This document shows, piece by piece, positions 1 to 7,207 of a stretch of 64,000 nucleotides of DNA. Below the pieces are notes generated by a model. That model saw only the letters and a list, made by a program, of their open reading frames with translations, was not told the DNA's origin and ran no database searches. The stretch comes from Agromyces tardus (lineage in GTDB: Bacteria; Actinomycetota; Actinomycetes; Actinomycetales; Microbacteriaceae), in NCBI RefSeq assembly GCF_003710805.1, contig NZ_RHHB01000006.1, forward strand, positions 62,001 through 126,000, given 5' to 3'. The first letter of the stretch is position 1, and each line of letters begins with the position of its first letter. The position numbers were made by a program, and so were the translations under genes.

Positions 1-1178
1 CCGGTGATGCCCATGAAGCGTCCGGCGTCCGTGGTCTTCTCGGGCAGGACGTCGAGCAGCAGTGCCTGGTCGACCGCGGAGAACATGCCGATGCCGGTCG
101 AGACGATGAGCGAGCCGGCGATGAGCGCGGGCAGGTCGGTCGAGATCGCCATGAGCACCATGCCCGCGGCCATGAGCGCGCCGCCGGTGACGACGAACAC
201 CTTGCGGCGGCGGAACCGGTCGGAGAGGAAACCGCCGCCGAGCGCGCCTGCGGTCACGGCGAGGACGCCGACGCCGCCGAGCGTGGCGATGATGCCGGCC
301 ACCTCGGTCACCTCCACCCCCAGCCGGCTCGCGAAGAAGAACGCCGTGAACGTCGTGTTGAGCGTGAGACCGAAGTAGAAGAGGAATCGCCCGAGCCAGT
401 TCAGGGAGAAATCGGGGTACTGGGCGGGGTTGTAGAGGTACTTGCGCAGCAGGCCCCCGACGGTGAGCGTGTCCTTCGGGAGGCCGCGGCTGTCGTCCTC
501 GTGCACGAGCGCGACGAAGAGGGTGACGAGCACGACACCGACGATGCCCGGGATCAGGAAGAGCAGCAGCGCGTTGCCGACGAAGCCCACTGTCAGGATG
601 ACACCGAAGACGGGCGCGACCTGCGTGGCGAACCCGGTGAGGCCGGCGACCTTGCCGCGCTGCTCCTCGGGCAGGCGGTCGGCCGTCGAGATCTGCAGGT
701 TGCTGAGCACAGTGCCCCAGCCCCATTGGGCGAGTACCCAGCCGAATCCGAGCAGCAACACGTTCGGCGCGAGCGCCATGACGACGAGCGAGATCACGCC
801 GACGAACATGCCGCCGATCATGAACGGGCGGCGGCGGCCGATGCGCGTGCGCGTGCGATCGCTCCACACACCCATGAACGGCGCCGTGAGCATCACGAAG
901 AGCGCGCCGGCGCCGGTGATGTAGCCGAGCAGCTCTTCGCGGCCGGGGGCCAGTTCGTTCACGCGGACGGAGAGCGAGATCGCGAGGGGGGTGATGAAGG
1001 CCATGAAGACGCCGAACTGCGCCAGCACCATGAACCAGATGTAGCGGGCGTTCACCTTGGGCAGGTCGGGCGCGGCGTCGTGCTCCTCGACGATGACCTC
1101 GGGATCGACGGTGGCGGTGGGGAAGGGGGACGGCACCGGGGTGACGATCGGCTCGTCGTCGCGGTCGGTCGGATTCAT
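1..1178 (-). CDS. MFS transporter, sugar/cation symporter type (3' end outside window)
   Basis: A polytopic inner-membrane transporter whose start ATG is at 1178 with GGAG about 6 nt upstream; the C-terminus runs off the left edge after about 392 codons. The first 40 residues are polar and cytoplasmic, followed by the first membrane helix near residues 47-70. The loop between helices 2 and 3 carries SDRTRTRIGRRRP (residues about 106-118), the conserved MFS motif A in the form typical of GPH/SLC45-like sugar:cation symporters, and a second copy-like LSDRFRRRK lies in the C-terminal half. It is transcribed divergently from a LacI repressor with operator-like palindromes in between, so uptake of a sugar or glycoside under that repressor is the likely role. 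The substrate cannot be told from sequence. Confidence 0.85.
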   Translation of the reverse strand, partial: MNPTDRDDEPIVTPVPSPFPTATVDPEVIVEEHDAAPDLPKVNARYIWFMVLAQFGVFMAFITPLAISLSVRVNELAPGREELLGYITGAGALFVMLTAPFMGVWSDRTRTRIGRRRPFMIGGMFVGVISLVVMALAPNVLLLGFGWVLAQWGWGTVLSNLQISTADRLPEEQRGKVAGLTGFATQVAPVFGVILTVGFVGNALLLFLIPGIVGVVLVTLFVALVHEDDSRGLPKDTLTVGGLLRKYLYNPAQYPDFSLNWLGRFLFYFGLTLNTTFTAFFFASRLGVEVTEVAGIIATLGGVGVLAVTAGALGGGFLSDRFRRRKVFVVTGGALMAAGMVLMAISTDLPALIAGSLIVSTGIGMFSAVDQALLLDVLPEKTTDAGRFMGIT

Positions 1179-1242
1179 GGGGACTCCATTGTCGTGTGGG
1201 GAGGGCTGTGACATCCGCTCGCCGGTTCGGACCGAAGCGTTA

Positions 1243-1256
1243 CTAGCGCGTGCTAG
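1243..1256. promoter_or_regulatory. LacI-family operator 1 (palindrome)
   Basis: CTAGCGCGTGCTAG is a 14-bp inverted repeat with one mismatched pair around a central CG, the shape expected of LacI-family operators. It lies in the divergent gap between the MFS gene and the LacI gene, at the place where the -35 region of the LacI promoter would be (its -10 candidate is TACAGT at 1273-1278). Assignment to this LacI protein is inference from position. Confidence 0.7.
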
Positions 1257-1283
1257 CGGATGTCGTCGATGCTACAGTGAGGA

Positions 1284-1299
1284 ACTAGCGCGCGCAAGT
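1284..1299. promoter_or_regulatory. LacI-family operator 2 (palindrome)
   Basis: ACTAGCGCGCGCAAGT is a second copy of the same half-site (CTAGCGC facing CTTGCGC), centred 42 bp, about four helical turns, from operator 1. It starts about 5 bp after the TACAGT -10 hexamer at 1273-1278, so a bound repressor would sit on the LacI transcription start. Matching sequence, face-of-helix spacing and location support autoregulation. Confidence 0.7.
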
Positions 1300-1323
1300 A
1301 ACGTTTCAATCGGAGGCCAGCGG

Positions 1324-2322
1324 ATGTCGCAGACGACCAGCACTCGCCGGGTGACCGCGGCCGACATCGCCCGCTCGCTCGGCATCTCGCGAGCCACGGT
1401 GGGCTTCGTGCTGAACGACACGCCGGGCCAGACCATTTCGGAAGCGACCCGCACCCGCGTGCTCGATGAGGCCAAGCGCCTGGGCTATCGCACCAACATC
1501 GCGGCACGAGCCCTCGCGAGCGGTCGCTCCCGCATCGTGCTGCTCGTCCTGCCCGACTGGCCGCTCGACTTCAACCTGCGCCGCAACATCGAGGAGGCCT
1601 CGCTCGCCCTCGACGAGGCCGGCTACGCGCTCATCACCTACACCCCGCACCCCACCGGCCATTCCCGCCCCCTGTGGGAGACGCTCCAGCCCGACGTCGT
1701 CATGTCGATGACGCCGTTCGCTCCCGGCCAGGCGGAGTCCATCCGCGCCGCCGGCGTGACGCGACTCATCCCCGATCCCGACGCCCCGGTCGGCGAGGAG
1801 TACCCGGAGGATGGCCCGGTGCTGCAGGTACGGTACCTGTTCGAGCTCGGACACCGGTCGATCGCCTTCGCCGGATCTGCGGACCCACGCGTCGCCGACC
1901 TCGTGGCACTGCGCCGCCGCCGCGCGAACGATGCCGCGGCGGCGCTTGGCCTTCCGCCGTTGCCGTCAGCCGACATCCAATTGACGGATGCCTCGGCGGG
2001 CGGCGCGATCGACGGCTGGCGCGCCGCGGGCATCACGGCAGTTGCCGCCTACAACGACGACGTCGCGGCGGCGCTCGTCGGCGCGGGCCTTCGGATGGGG
2101 CTGTCCCTCCCCCGCGACCTCTCCGTCATCGGCCACGACGACACGCCGCTCGCCTCGATGTTCCAGCCGCGCATCTCCACCATCAGCGTGAACACCGTCG
2201 GACTCGGCCGCTACTTCGCCGGCCTCGCGCTCAGCGCGGTCGAGGACCGGCCGCTGCCCCTCGCCGGGCCCGAGTTGCGCGTGGCGCTCGTGCCCCGGGC
2301 GTCGACCGCGTCTCACGACTGA
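1324..2322 (+). CDS. LacI-family transcriptional repressor
   Basis: A 332-residue DNA-binding repressor. Residues about 10-30 (VTAADIARSLGISRATVGFV) form the LacI helix-turn-helix, followed by the hinge-type segment ending in RALASGRS, then a periplasmic-binding-protein-like sugar-sensing core to the end (typical tail motif ISVIGHDD-like at SVIGHDDTPLASM). The ATG at 1324 is chosen because GGAGG lies 7 nt upstream; an in-frame extension to 1057 exists but would precede the promoter. The gene is divergent from a sugar-type MFS transporter, and two matching palindromes occupy the gap, so it probably represses both genes and is released by a sugar. The effector is unknown. Confidence 0.92.
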   Translation: MSQTTSTRRVTAADIARSLGISRATVGFVLNDTPGQTISEATRTRVLDEAKRLGYRTNIAARALASGRSRIVLLVLPDWPLDFNLRRNIEEASLALDEAGYALITYTPHPTGHSRPLWETLQPDVVMSMTPFAPGQAESIRAAGVTRLIPDPDAPVGEEYPEDGPVLQVRYLFELGHRSIAFAGSADPRVADLVALRRRRANDAAAALGLPPLPSADIQLTDASAGGAIDGWRAAGITAVAAYNDDVAAALVGAGLRMGLSLPRDLSVIGHDDTPLASMFQPRISTISVNTVGLGRYFAGLALSAVEDRPLPLAGPELRVALVPRASTASHD

Positions 2323-2404
2323 CGCCGGCCGCGATCAGACCGCCCACCGCCGGAGGGCAACCGACTCGTGACGGGCTCGAACGCGCCTGACGATACCGGC
2401 GGTA

Positions 2405-2444
2405 GCAATCGGGCCGACTCCGCCGGCGGTGCGCGCCCGATTGC
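2405..2444. terminator. Bidirectional terminator hairpin between convergent genes
   Basis: GCAATCGGGC (2405-2414) pairs perfectly with GCCCGATTGC (2435-2444), and the loop holds a second palindrome CCGCCGGCGG (2420-2429). The hairpin sits between the convergent LacI and dehydrogenase genes. There is no clear U-tract, which is common in high-G+C actinobacteria. The rest of 2323-2594 holds only a short possible coding remnant near 2494-2580. Confidence 0.7.
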
Positions 2445-2594
2445 GGGCCGTGAGGCTGAGGCTGAGCCCGACGATCGGTAGGAACCGCCCTGCTCAGTCG
2501 CTCGGTGAGGCGGGCGTGCCTCCTCCTGCTGCCGCGAGGGCGTAACCCTCGATCAACCGGCCCTGCCCAAGTCGAGCCGCGCAGCCCGCTTCGC

Positions 2595-3626
2595 TCACCG
2601 GGGCTGGAGCCCTGCGGCGCGATAGATGTCGTCGACCACCCGCATGGTGCCGACCGCGCGATCCGCATCGAGCAGGCTCGGCGACCCGTCGCGCAGCACG
2701 GTCACGAGATGCTCCAGCTGCCTGGCATAGCTGTTCTCCCCCTCGGCGGCGCGCTCCTGAATCAGGACACGGTCTCCGGCCGTCACGGTGAGGGCCGCAC
2801 CCCACTGCGGGACGATGACGCTGGTGGCCTCCAACGACGCGTCGGATCCGACGACCCGCAGCGACATGCTGCCCGTGTCGTCGCCGATGAACGACGAACG
2901 CACCCGTGCCGGGACGCCGCCGGGGAGCTGGAGGACGGCGTCGGTCTGCAGATCGATCCGCGGATCGTCGGCATACAGCTGCGCCGTCGCCGAGACCACC
3001 TCCGGCTCGCCCCACGCAGCGCGGAGGAGATCGGCGGCGTAGCATCCGACGTCCATGACCGCTCCGCCGGCGAGGTCGCCGTCGAGGCGGATGTTGCCGG
3101 GCTTCACCACGAAGTGCGGGATGCTGAAGTCGATCTCCACGTCACGCACGGTGCCGAGCACGCCCGAGGCGATGACCTCGAGAAGTCGCTGGGTGAACCC
3201 GTGCAGCCGGTAGTGGAAGCCGACGAATGCGCGCCGACCGTTCGCCGCCGCGACTTCGGCGATCCGCCGTGCGCCTGCTTCGTTCGCAGACAGCGGCTTC
3301 TCGCAGAGGACGTGCTTGCCCGCCTCGAGCGCGCGAACCGCCCACTCGGCGTGCACGACCGGAGGCAGCGCGAGATAGACCAGATCGATGTCGGGGTGGG
3401 AGAGCACCGTGTCGTAATCCCCCGCGACAGGCAGGTTGAGCCGCTCCGCAAATGCCGCAGCCCGCTGTGGATCCCGCGCCCCGATCGCCACGACCTCGAC
3501 ACCGTCGACATCCCGTGCCGGCTCGACCATCGCACGCTCGGCGATACCTCCAGCGCCGAGAATACCGACGCGCAAGCGCGCAACCTTGCCCGTCGAAGTA
3601 CCGCCGGGTGACGTGTGTCCAGTCAC
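2595..3626 (-). CDS. Gfo/Idh/MocA-family NAD(P)-dependent oxidoreductase
   Basis: A 343-residue soluble dehydrogenase of the glucose-fructose oxidoreductase/inositol dehydrogenase family. The Rossmann nucleotide loop GILGAGGIAER is at residues about 21-31, and the family signature CEKP is at about 108-111, where the lysine takes part in catalysis. The C-terminal half is the alpha/beta substrate domain. The GTG start at 3626 is supported by a full AGGAGG 4-5 nt upstream. Members oxidise sugars, cyclitols or their derivatives; the substrate here is unknown. About 150 bp upstream lies a perfect palindrome that also occurs, in altered form, before the neighbouring TetR gene, so TetR control is likely. 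Confidence 0.88.
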   Translation of the reverse strand: MTGHTSPGGTSTGKVARLRVGILGAGGIAERAMVEPARDVDGVEVVAIGARDPQRAAAFAERLNLPVAGDYDTVLSHPDIDLVYLALPPVVHAEWAVRALEAGKHVLCEKPLSANEAGARRIAEVAAANGRRAFVGFHYRLHGFTQRLLEVIASGVLGTVRDVEIDFSIPHFVVKPGNIRLDGDLAGGAVMDVGCYAADLLRAAWGEPEVVSATAQLYADDPRIDLQTDAVLQLPGGVPARVRSSFIGDDTGSMSLRVVGSDASLEATSVIVPQWGAALTVTAGDRVLIQERAAEGENSYARQLEHLVTVLRDGSPSLLDADRAVGTMRVVDDIYRAAGLQPR

Positions 3627-3774
3627 TGATCCTCCTACTACTCGAGTTCTCTGATCGGGGTCGAGGAGCGGCCCGTCCGGGAGAGTCGCCCGGCCGCCTC
3701 AATCGCTCCAAGCGTCACACGCCCCAGGTCGCGTCCATCGAGACACGGGACCGTTCTTGGTCGCGAATCAGTAT

Positions 3775-3790
3775 CCGAATGATCATTCGG
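3775..3790. promoter_or_regulatory. TetR-type operator upstream of the dehydrogenase
   Basis: CCGAATGATCATTCGG is a perfect 16-bp palindrome. Read on the minus strand the context is AA-CCGAATGA-TCATTC-GGATACTGATTC, and the same elements CCGAATGA and GGATTCTGATTC recur before the TetR gene, which argues for one shared regulator. It lies in the 255-bp gap between the dehydrogenase start and the TetR stop; nothing else was recognised in that gap. Confidence 0.65.
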
Positions 3791-3881
3791 TTTCATTGAT
3801 GATCTCACCGATGCGGTCGGCACGACCTCGGAAGCGCTGATACCCGACAGCAGTGCTGTTGATGTGCGGAAGCACCGGTGA

Positions 3882-4553
3882 TCAGCGGTGGTCGAGCTCC
3901 TCGCGGCGGAGGAAGGAGGTGACGGTCGACGTGAGGAAGCTCACCAGCTGGGCGTCGGTCATGCGCTGCTGAGGGCCGCCCTGGGCCACGAGCCCGATGC
4001 CGACCTGCCGGGACGCGACGCTGTAGACGATCTCCTCGCACCACGCCAGTCCCGGCTCGTCGCAGTCGACGCGATTCCGAACGCAGATCGAAGCCAGCGC
4101 ACCAGTGAAGGCCGTCTGCGCGGTCCGCCCGGAAGCGATGCCGCGACGCGCAACGGCGGGATACGCTTCCGCGATCCTGATGACAGCAGCCAGCAGCGGA
4201 GCGTTCCCCTCGAGGGTGCGCACTCGCGCCTCGATGAGCGCCGTCACCGACGCTGACAGGTCGTCTCCTGATTGCGCTGCGGCAGCCATCGCCGCCACGG
4301 TCTCCGCGTCGATCCGGACCATCTCACGCTCGTGGACGGCTTCGAGCAGGGCCGCCTTGCTGGCTACGCGACCGTAGATGCTCCCTATCGACACGCCGGC
4401 GCTGCTGCTGACGTCCGCGATGGCGAAGTCCGCACGTCCACGGGCGATCAGAAGATCGCGCGTAGCGTCCAGCACCCGCTCCCACGAGCGCCTGCTACGG
4501 GCTTGGCGCGGCTCCAGGAAAGCCGCCGCATTGGAGGTTGGCGTCGTACTCAT
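3882..4553 (-). CDS. TetR/AcrR-family transcriptional regulator
   Basis: About 223 residues. The N-terminal 60 residues form a TetR helix-turn-helix domain (RRSWERVLDATRDLLIARG helix 1, then IADVSSSAGVSIGSIYGRVASKAALLEAV with the conserved G-x-IY-x-x-x-x-SK core). The C-terminal ligand/dimer domain is not specific. The ATG at 4553 gives MSTTPT; a TTG two codons upstream (4559) is also open, and neither has a clear Shine-Dalgarno. The gene lies upstream of the Gfo/Idh dehydrogenase in the same orientation, and similar operator-like elements precede both, so it probably controls itself and the dehydrogenase. The ligand is unknown. Confidence 0.87.
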   Translation of the reverse strand: MSTTPTSNAAAFLEPRQARSRRSWERVLDATRDLLIARGRADFAIADVSSSAGVSIGSIYGRVASKAALLEAVHEREMVRIDAETVAAMAAAAQSGDDLSASVTALIEARVRTLEGNAPLLAAVIRIAEAYPAVARRGIASGRTAQTAFTGALASICVRNRVDCDEPGLAWCEEIVYSVASRQVGIGLVAQGGPQQRMTDAQLVSFLTSTVTSFLRREELDHR

Positions 4554-4605
4554 CGTCAACAGCTTGCCCCGTCCGGGCGGCTTCGCGCTTCGGTTTCGGA
4601 ATCAG

Positions 4606-4621
4606 AATCCTCATTCGGATT
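4606..4621. promoter_or_regulatory. TetR-type operator upstream of the TetR gene
   Basis: AATCC-TCATTC-GGATT, about 55 bp before the TetR ATG. On the minus strand it reads CCGAATGA directly joined to GGATTCTGATTC, i.e. the dehydrogenase site lacking six bases (TCATTC) in the middle. Repetition of both arms at these two promoters is the evidence for a shared operator. Confidence 0.55.
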
Positions 4622-4691
4622 GAATCGGCTTGGGTTCCCCATGACGACCATCGACGACGCTGACCGGGGCTCGAACCCTCGTGAGACACCG

Positions 4692-4723
4692 ACCATCTGC
4701 GGCCTTTCGGTCGAGCAGATGGT
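4692..4723 (-). terminator. Hairpin downstream of the CAU tRNA
   Basis: ACCATCTGC (4692-4700) and GCAGATGGT (4715-4723) are a perfect 9-bp inverted repeat, and the loop itself can fold (GGCC against GGTC). It lies 27 bp past the 3' end of the tRNA on the minus strand, where a terminator is expected. There is no poly-U run, so the call rests on the stem and its position. Confidence 0.5.
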
Positions 4724-4749
4724 TCGGCCGTGGCTGATCACGGATTAGA

Positions 4750-4826
4750 TGGTAGGGCGGACGGGACTTGAACCCGTGACCGATGGATTATGAGTCCACT
4801 GCTCTAACCGGCTGAGCTACCGCCCC
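4750..4826 (-). tRNA. tRNA with CAU anticodon (Ile2 or elongator Met)
   Basis: The reverse strand folds as a standard 77-nt tRNA: acceptor GGGGCGG against CCGCCCT (with a G1-U72 wobble), D-arm GCTCAGCCGGTTAGAGC, anticodon arm GGACTCATAATCC with anticodon CAT, T-arm ACGGG-TTCAAGT-CCCGT, discriminator A and an encoded CCA. CAU can be elongator Met or, after lysidine modification, Ile (AUA). The T-loop and variable-loop spelling resembles bacterial tRNA-Ile2, but the choice needs a TilS-determinant comparison. It starts 10 nt after the glycosyltransferase stop and may be processed from that transcript. Confidence 0.93.
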
Positions 4827-4836
4827 GCGAGCGACC

Positions 4837-6084
4837 TCAGTCGGGCAGTATGACCGGGATCGACTCGGTGACCGGATCGGTCACGCGCTGACCACGATAC
4901 AGACTCTCGAACGTGTCGAGCGTGCGGGTGATGTCGTGCGCCTTGATGAGCTTGACCGACCGCGCCTTCAGGGCGTTGTAATCGTCGGGTTCGGCCTCGA
5001 GCACCATGCGCAGCTTGTCGGCGAGGTCCTGCGGGTTGCCGGGATCGAACAGGTAGCCGTTCTCGCCATGGTGCACGAGGTGCGGCAGGGCCATCGCGTT
5101 GGCTGCGACGACGGGCAGCGCCGACGCCATCGCCTCCATGGTCACGATGCTCTGCAGCTCGGCGATGGACGGCATCGCGAGCACCGACGCGCGGTGGTAG
5201 GCCTCGCGGAGCTCCTCGTCGGTGACGTAGCCGGTGAAGGTGACCCGGTCGGCGATGCCCAGCTGGACCGCGAGGTGCTCGAGGTTGCGCTTCTGGTCGC
5301 CGCCGCCGACGATCTCGACCTTCACGTCGAGCGACGCCGGCAGGAGCGTGATCGCGCGCAGCAGCACGTCGATCTGCTTCTCGCCCGTGACGCGGCCGAC
5401 GAACAGGATGCGGTTCTCGGTGCGCGGCTCCCAGTTGGGTGCGTACTTGTGCGCGTCGATGCCGCAGGAGATGGCGTGCACGCCCACGAGGCCCGTGTGC
5501 CGCTCGAGGAACTGAGCGGCCTTGCGGGTCGGCGTGGTGACTGCCTCGGCACGGCCGAACGTGCGGCGAGCCGCCTTCCACGCCAGGCCGACGGCCCAGT
5601 CCTGCCACGCCTTGGGCAGCAGGGTGAACTCGAGCATGTTCTCGGGCATGAAGTGGTTCGTGCCGATGATGCGGATGCCGCGCTTCTCGGCCTCGATCGA
5701 CAGTCCGCGCCCCACGATGATGTGCGACTGGAAGTGCACCACGTCGGGCTTGACCTGGTCGATGACCCGGGCGCTGTTCTGCCGGATGCGCCACGGGAGC
5801 GCGAAGCGCAGCCAGTCGTGCGGGTACCAGCGCCAGCTGCGGAGTCGGTGCGCCGTGAGCTCGGCCCCCTCGTGCACCTCCTTCCACGTGCCGTGCTTGC
5901 GGCTCGCGGCGGGCGCCATCACGTGCACGTCGTGACCGCGCTCGACGAGGCCGGCGGCCAGTCGCTCGGCGAACCGAGCAGCGCCGTTGACGTCGGGTGC
6001 GAAGGTGTCGGCGCCGATCAGGATGCGCAGCGGCCGCGCATCGGCGGGATCGTCGACGGTCGGCGCACCGGATGTGTCAGACAC
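4837..6084 (-). CDS. GT4-family glycosyltransferase (mannosyltransferase-like)
   Basis: About 415 residues with the GT-B fold of family GT4. The N-terminal domain begins after an acidic, disordered 20-residue leader with the acceptor-side motif GADTFAPDVNGAARFAERL; the C-terminal nucleotide-sugar domain starts near residue 220 (ILFVGRVTGEKQIDVLLRA), and the E-x7-E-type motif SIAELQSIVTMEAMASALP is near residue 320. Such actinobacterial enzymes transfer mannose or other hexoses to lipids such as phosphatidylinositol or glucuronosyl-diacylglycerol at the inner membrane face. The GTG at 6084 fits the start of conserved sequence, with GAGGA about 10 nt upstream; longer starts add low-complexity residues. 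Donor and acceptor are not resolvable. Confidence 0.85.
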   Translation of the reverse strand: MSDTSGAPTVDDPADARPLRILIGADTFAPDVNGAARFAERLAAGLVERGHDVHVMAPAASRKHGTWKEVHEGAELTAHRLRSWRWYPHDWLRFALPWRIRQNSARVIDQVKPDVVHFQSHIIVGRGLSIEAEKRGIRIIGTNHFMPENMLEFTLLPKAWQDWAVGLAWKAARRTFGRAEAVTTPTRKAAQFLERHTGLVGVHAISCGIDAHKYAPNWEPRTENRILFVGRVTGEKQIDVLLRAITLLPASLDVKVEIVGGGDQKRNLEHLAVQLGIADRVTFTGYVTDEELREAYHRASVLAMPSIAELQSIVTMEAMASALPVVAANAMALPHLVHHGENGYLFDPGNPQDLADKLRMVLEAEPDDYNALKARSVKLIKAHDITRTLDTFESLYRGQRVTDPVTESIPVILPD

Positions 6085-6249
6085 GTGGAGTTGTTCCTCA
6101 CAGTTCGCGATTGGGGGTGATCGACCCCGAAGGGTGCCTCTGCGCGGGGGCGGTGCGCGGGCTGCATCCGACCATAGTCTACGAGACGGCCCGCTGGGAG
6201 GCCGATGCACACGCTCGGCGTGGGAGGGACCGGGGCGACGCCGGTGCGG

Positions 6250-7167
6250 TCAGAGGCGCGTCTGCGGGTGGTTGCGGGCGAGCAGGAACACGCCCCAGAC
6301 CGCGATCACGCCCGCCACGAGGAACACGAGGTTCGCCCAGAGGGGGGCCTGCGAGGCCTCGCCCAGCACGACGATGCCGATCGCGACGGCGACCATCGGG
6401 TCGACGACCGTGAGGCCGGCGATCACGAGGTCGGGCGGCCCCGTCGCGTAGGCGTTCTGCACGAAGTAGGCGCCGAGCGCCGTGGCCAGCAGGAGCCCGA
6501 TGAGGCACAGGAACGTGAGCCACTCGAACTCGCCCTGCTCCACCCGTGTGAGCACGACCTTCGCGAGCGTCGCGACGAAGCCGTAGAGCACGCCGGCCAT
6601 GATCACGTAGAAGATGGCCCGGATGCGTGCGCGGAAGAACGCGAACGCGAGTGCCGCGGCGGTGAGCACCACGGCGAGCACGATGAGGATCGTGATGAGC
6701 TCGCGTTGCGTGACGGGCTGGTCGACCGCGGTGAACGCCGCGACGCCCACGAAGAGGAGCACACCGCCGACGCACATCACGATGGCGATGATCGACTTGC
6801 GGTTGAGCTTCACCTTGCTGATGCGCGAGTTCAGGATCGAGGTGATCACGAGCGCGAGCGCCCCGAGCGGCTGCACGACGATGAGCGGCGAGAAGTACAG
6901 GCTCGAGAGCTGGAACACGATCGCGAGGCCGAGCATGAGCGTGCCGAGCACCCACGAGGGCCGGGCGAGGAGCAGCGCGAGCTGCGTGCCGCTCAGGCCC
7001 TTGCCGAGCGTGTCGGCGGTGTGCGCCTCGACCTTCACGACCCCGCGGTGCTGGAACTGTGCTCCGAGCGAGAGGAACACCGCGCCGATGATCGCGAGCG
7101 GGATGCCGATGAACTGTGTCGGGTCGAGCGGAACCAACTCGGTGAGTTCGCTGAGGTCCGGATCCAC
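6250..7167 (-). CDS. NIPA/DMT-type multi-pass membrane protein
   Basis: A 305-residue protein with about nine hydrophobic segments. The first helix (QFIGIPLAIIGAVFLSLGAQ) followed by a polar loop, and the repeated EamA-like pattern, match the drug/metabolite transporter superfamily, closest in style to bacterial NIPA-like Mg2+ transporters. The GTG at 7167 is preceded at exactly 6 nt by TAGGGT, a good -10 hexamer, suggesting a leaderless mRNA. It is divergent from def across only 40 bp. Substrate assignment is weak. Confidence 0.78.
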   Translation of the reverse strand: MDPDLSELTELVPLDPTQFIGIPLAIIGAVFLSLGAQFQHRGVVKVEAHTADTLGKGLSGTQLALLLARPSWVLGTLMLGLAIVFQLSSLYFSPLIVVQPLGALALVITSILNSRISKVKLNRKSIIAIVMCVGGVLLFVGVAAFTAVDQPVTQRELITILIVLAVVLTAAALAFAFFRARIRAIFYVIMAGVLYGFVATLAKVVLTRVEQGEFEWLTFLCLIGLLLATALGAYFVQNAYATGPPDLVIAGLTVVDPMVAVAIGIVVLGEASQAPLWANLVFLVAGVIAVWGVFLLARNHPQTRL

Positions 7168-7173
7168 CCCTCG

Positions 7174-7179
7174 ACCCTA
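7174..7179 (-). promoter_or_regulatory. -10 hexamer for the NIPA/DMT gene (leaderless)
   Basis: TAGGGT on the minus strand, followed by CGAGGG and then the GTG start, so transcription would begin at or next to the start codon. It is back to back with the def promoter, 16 bp apart. Confidence 0.5.
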
Positions 7180-7195
7180 CCCGGTGGCCACTCGA

Positions 7196-7201
7196 TATCC
7201 T
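7196..7201 (+). promoter_or_regulatory. -10 hexamer for def (leaderless)
   Basis: TATCCT followed by six bases and the ATG of peptide deformylase at 7208. The same TATCCT-6 nt-ATG arrangement precedes the BlaI gene at 61051. No Shine-Dalgarno is present, consistent with a leaderless transcript. Confidence 0.6.
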
Positions 7202-7207
7202 TGGCGA

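Noticed and set aside
4837-6210. Longer start of the glycosyltransferase at 6210
   Set aside because: The added 42 residues are Arg/Pro-rich and unlike the family, and the GTG at 6084 begins the conserved part.
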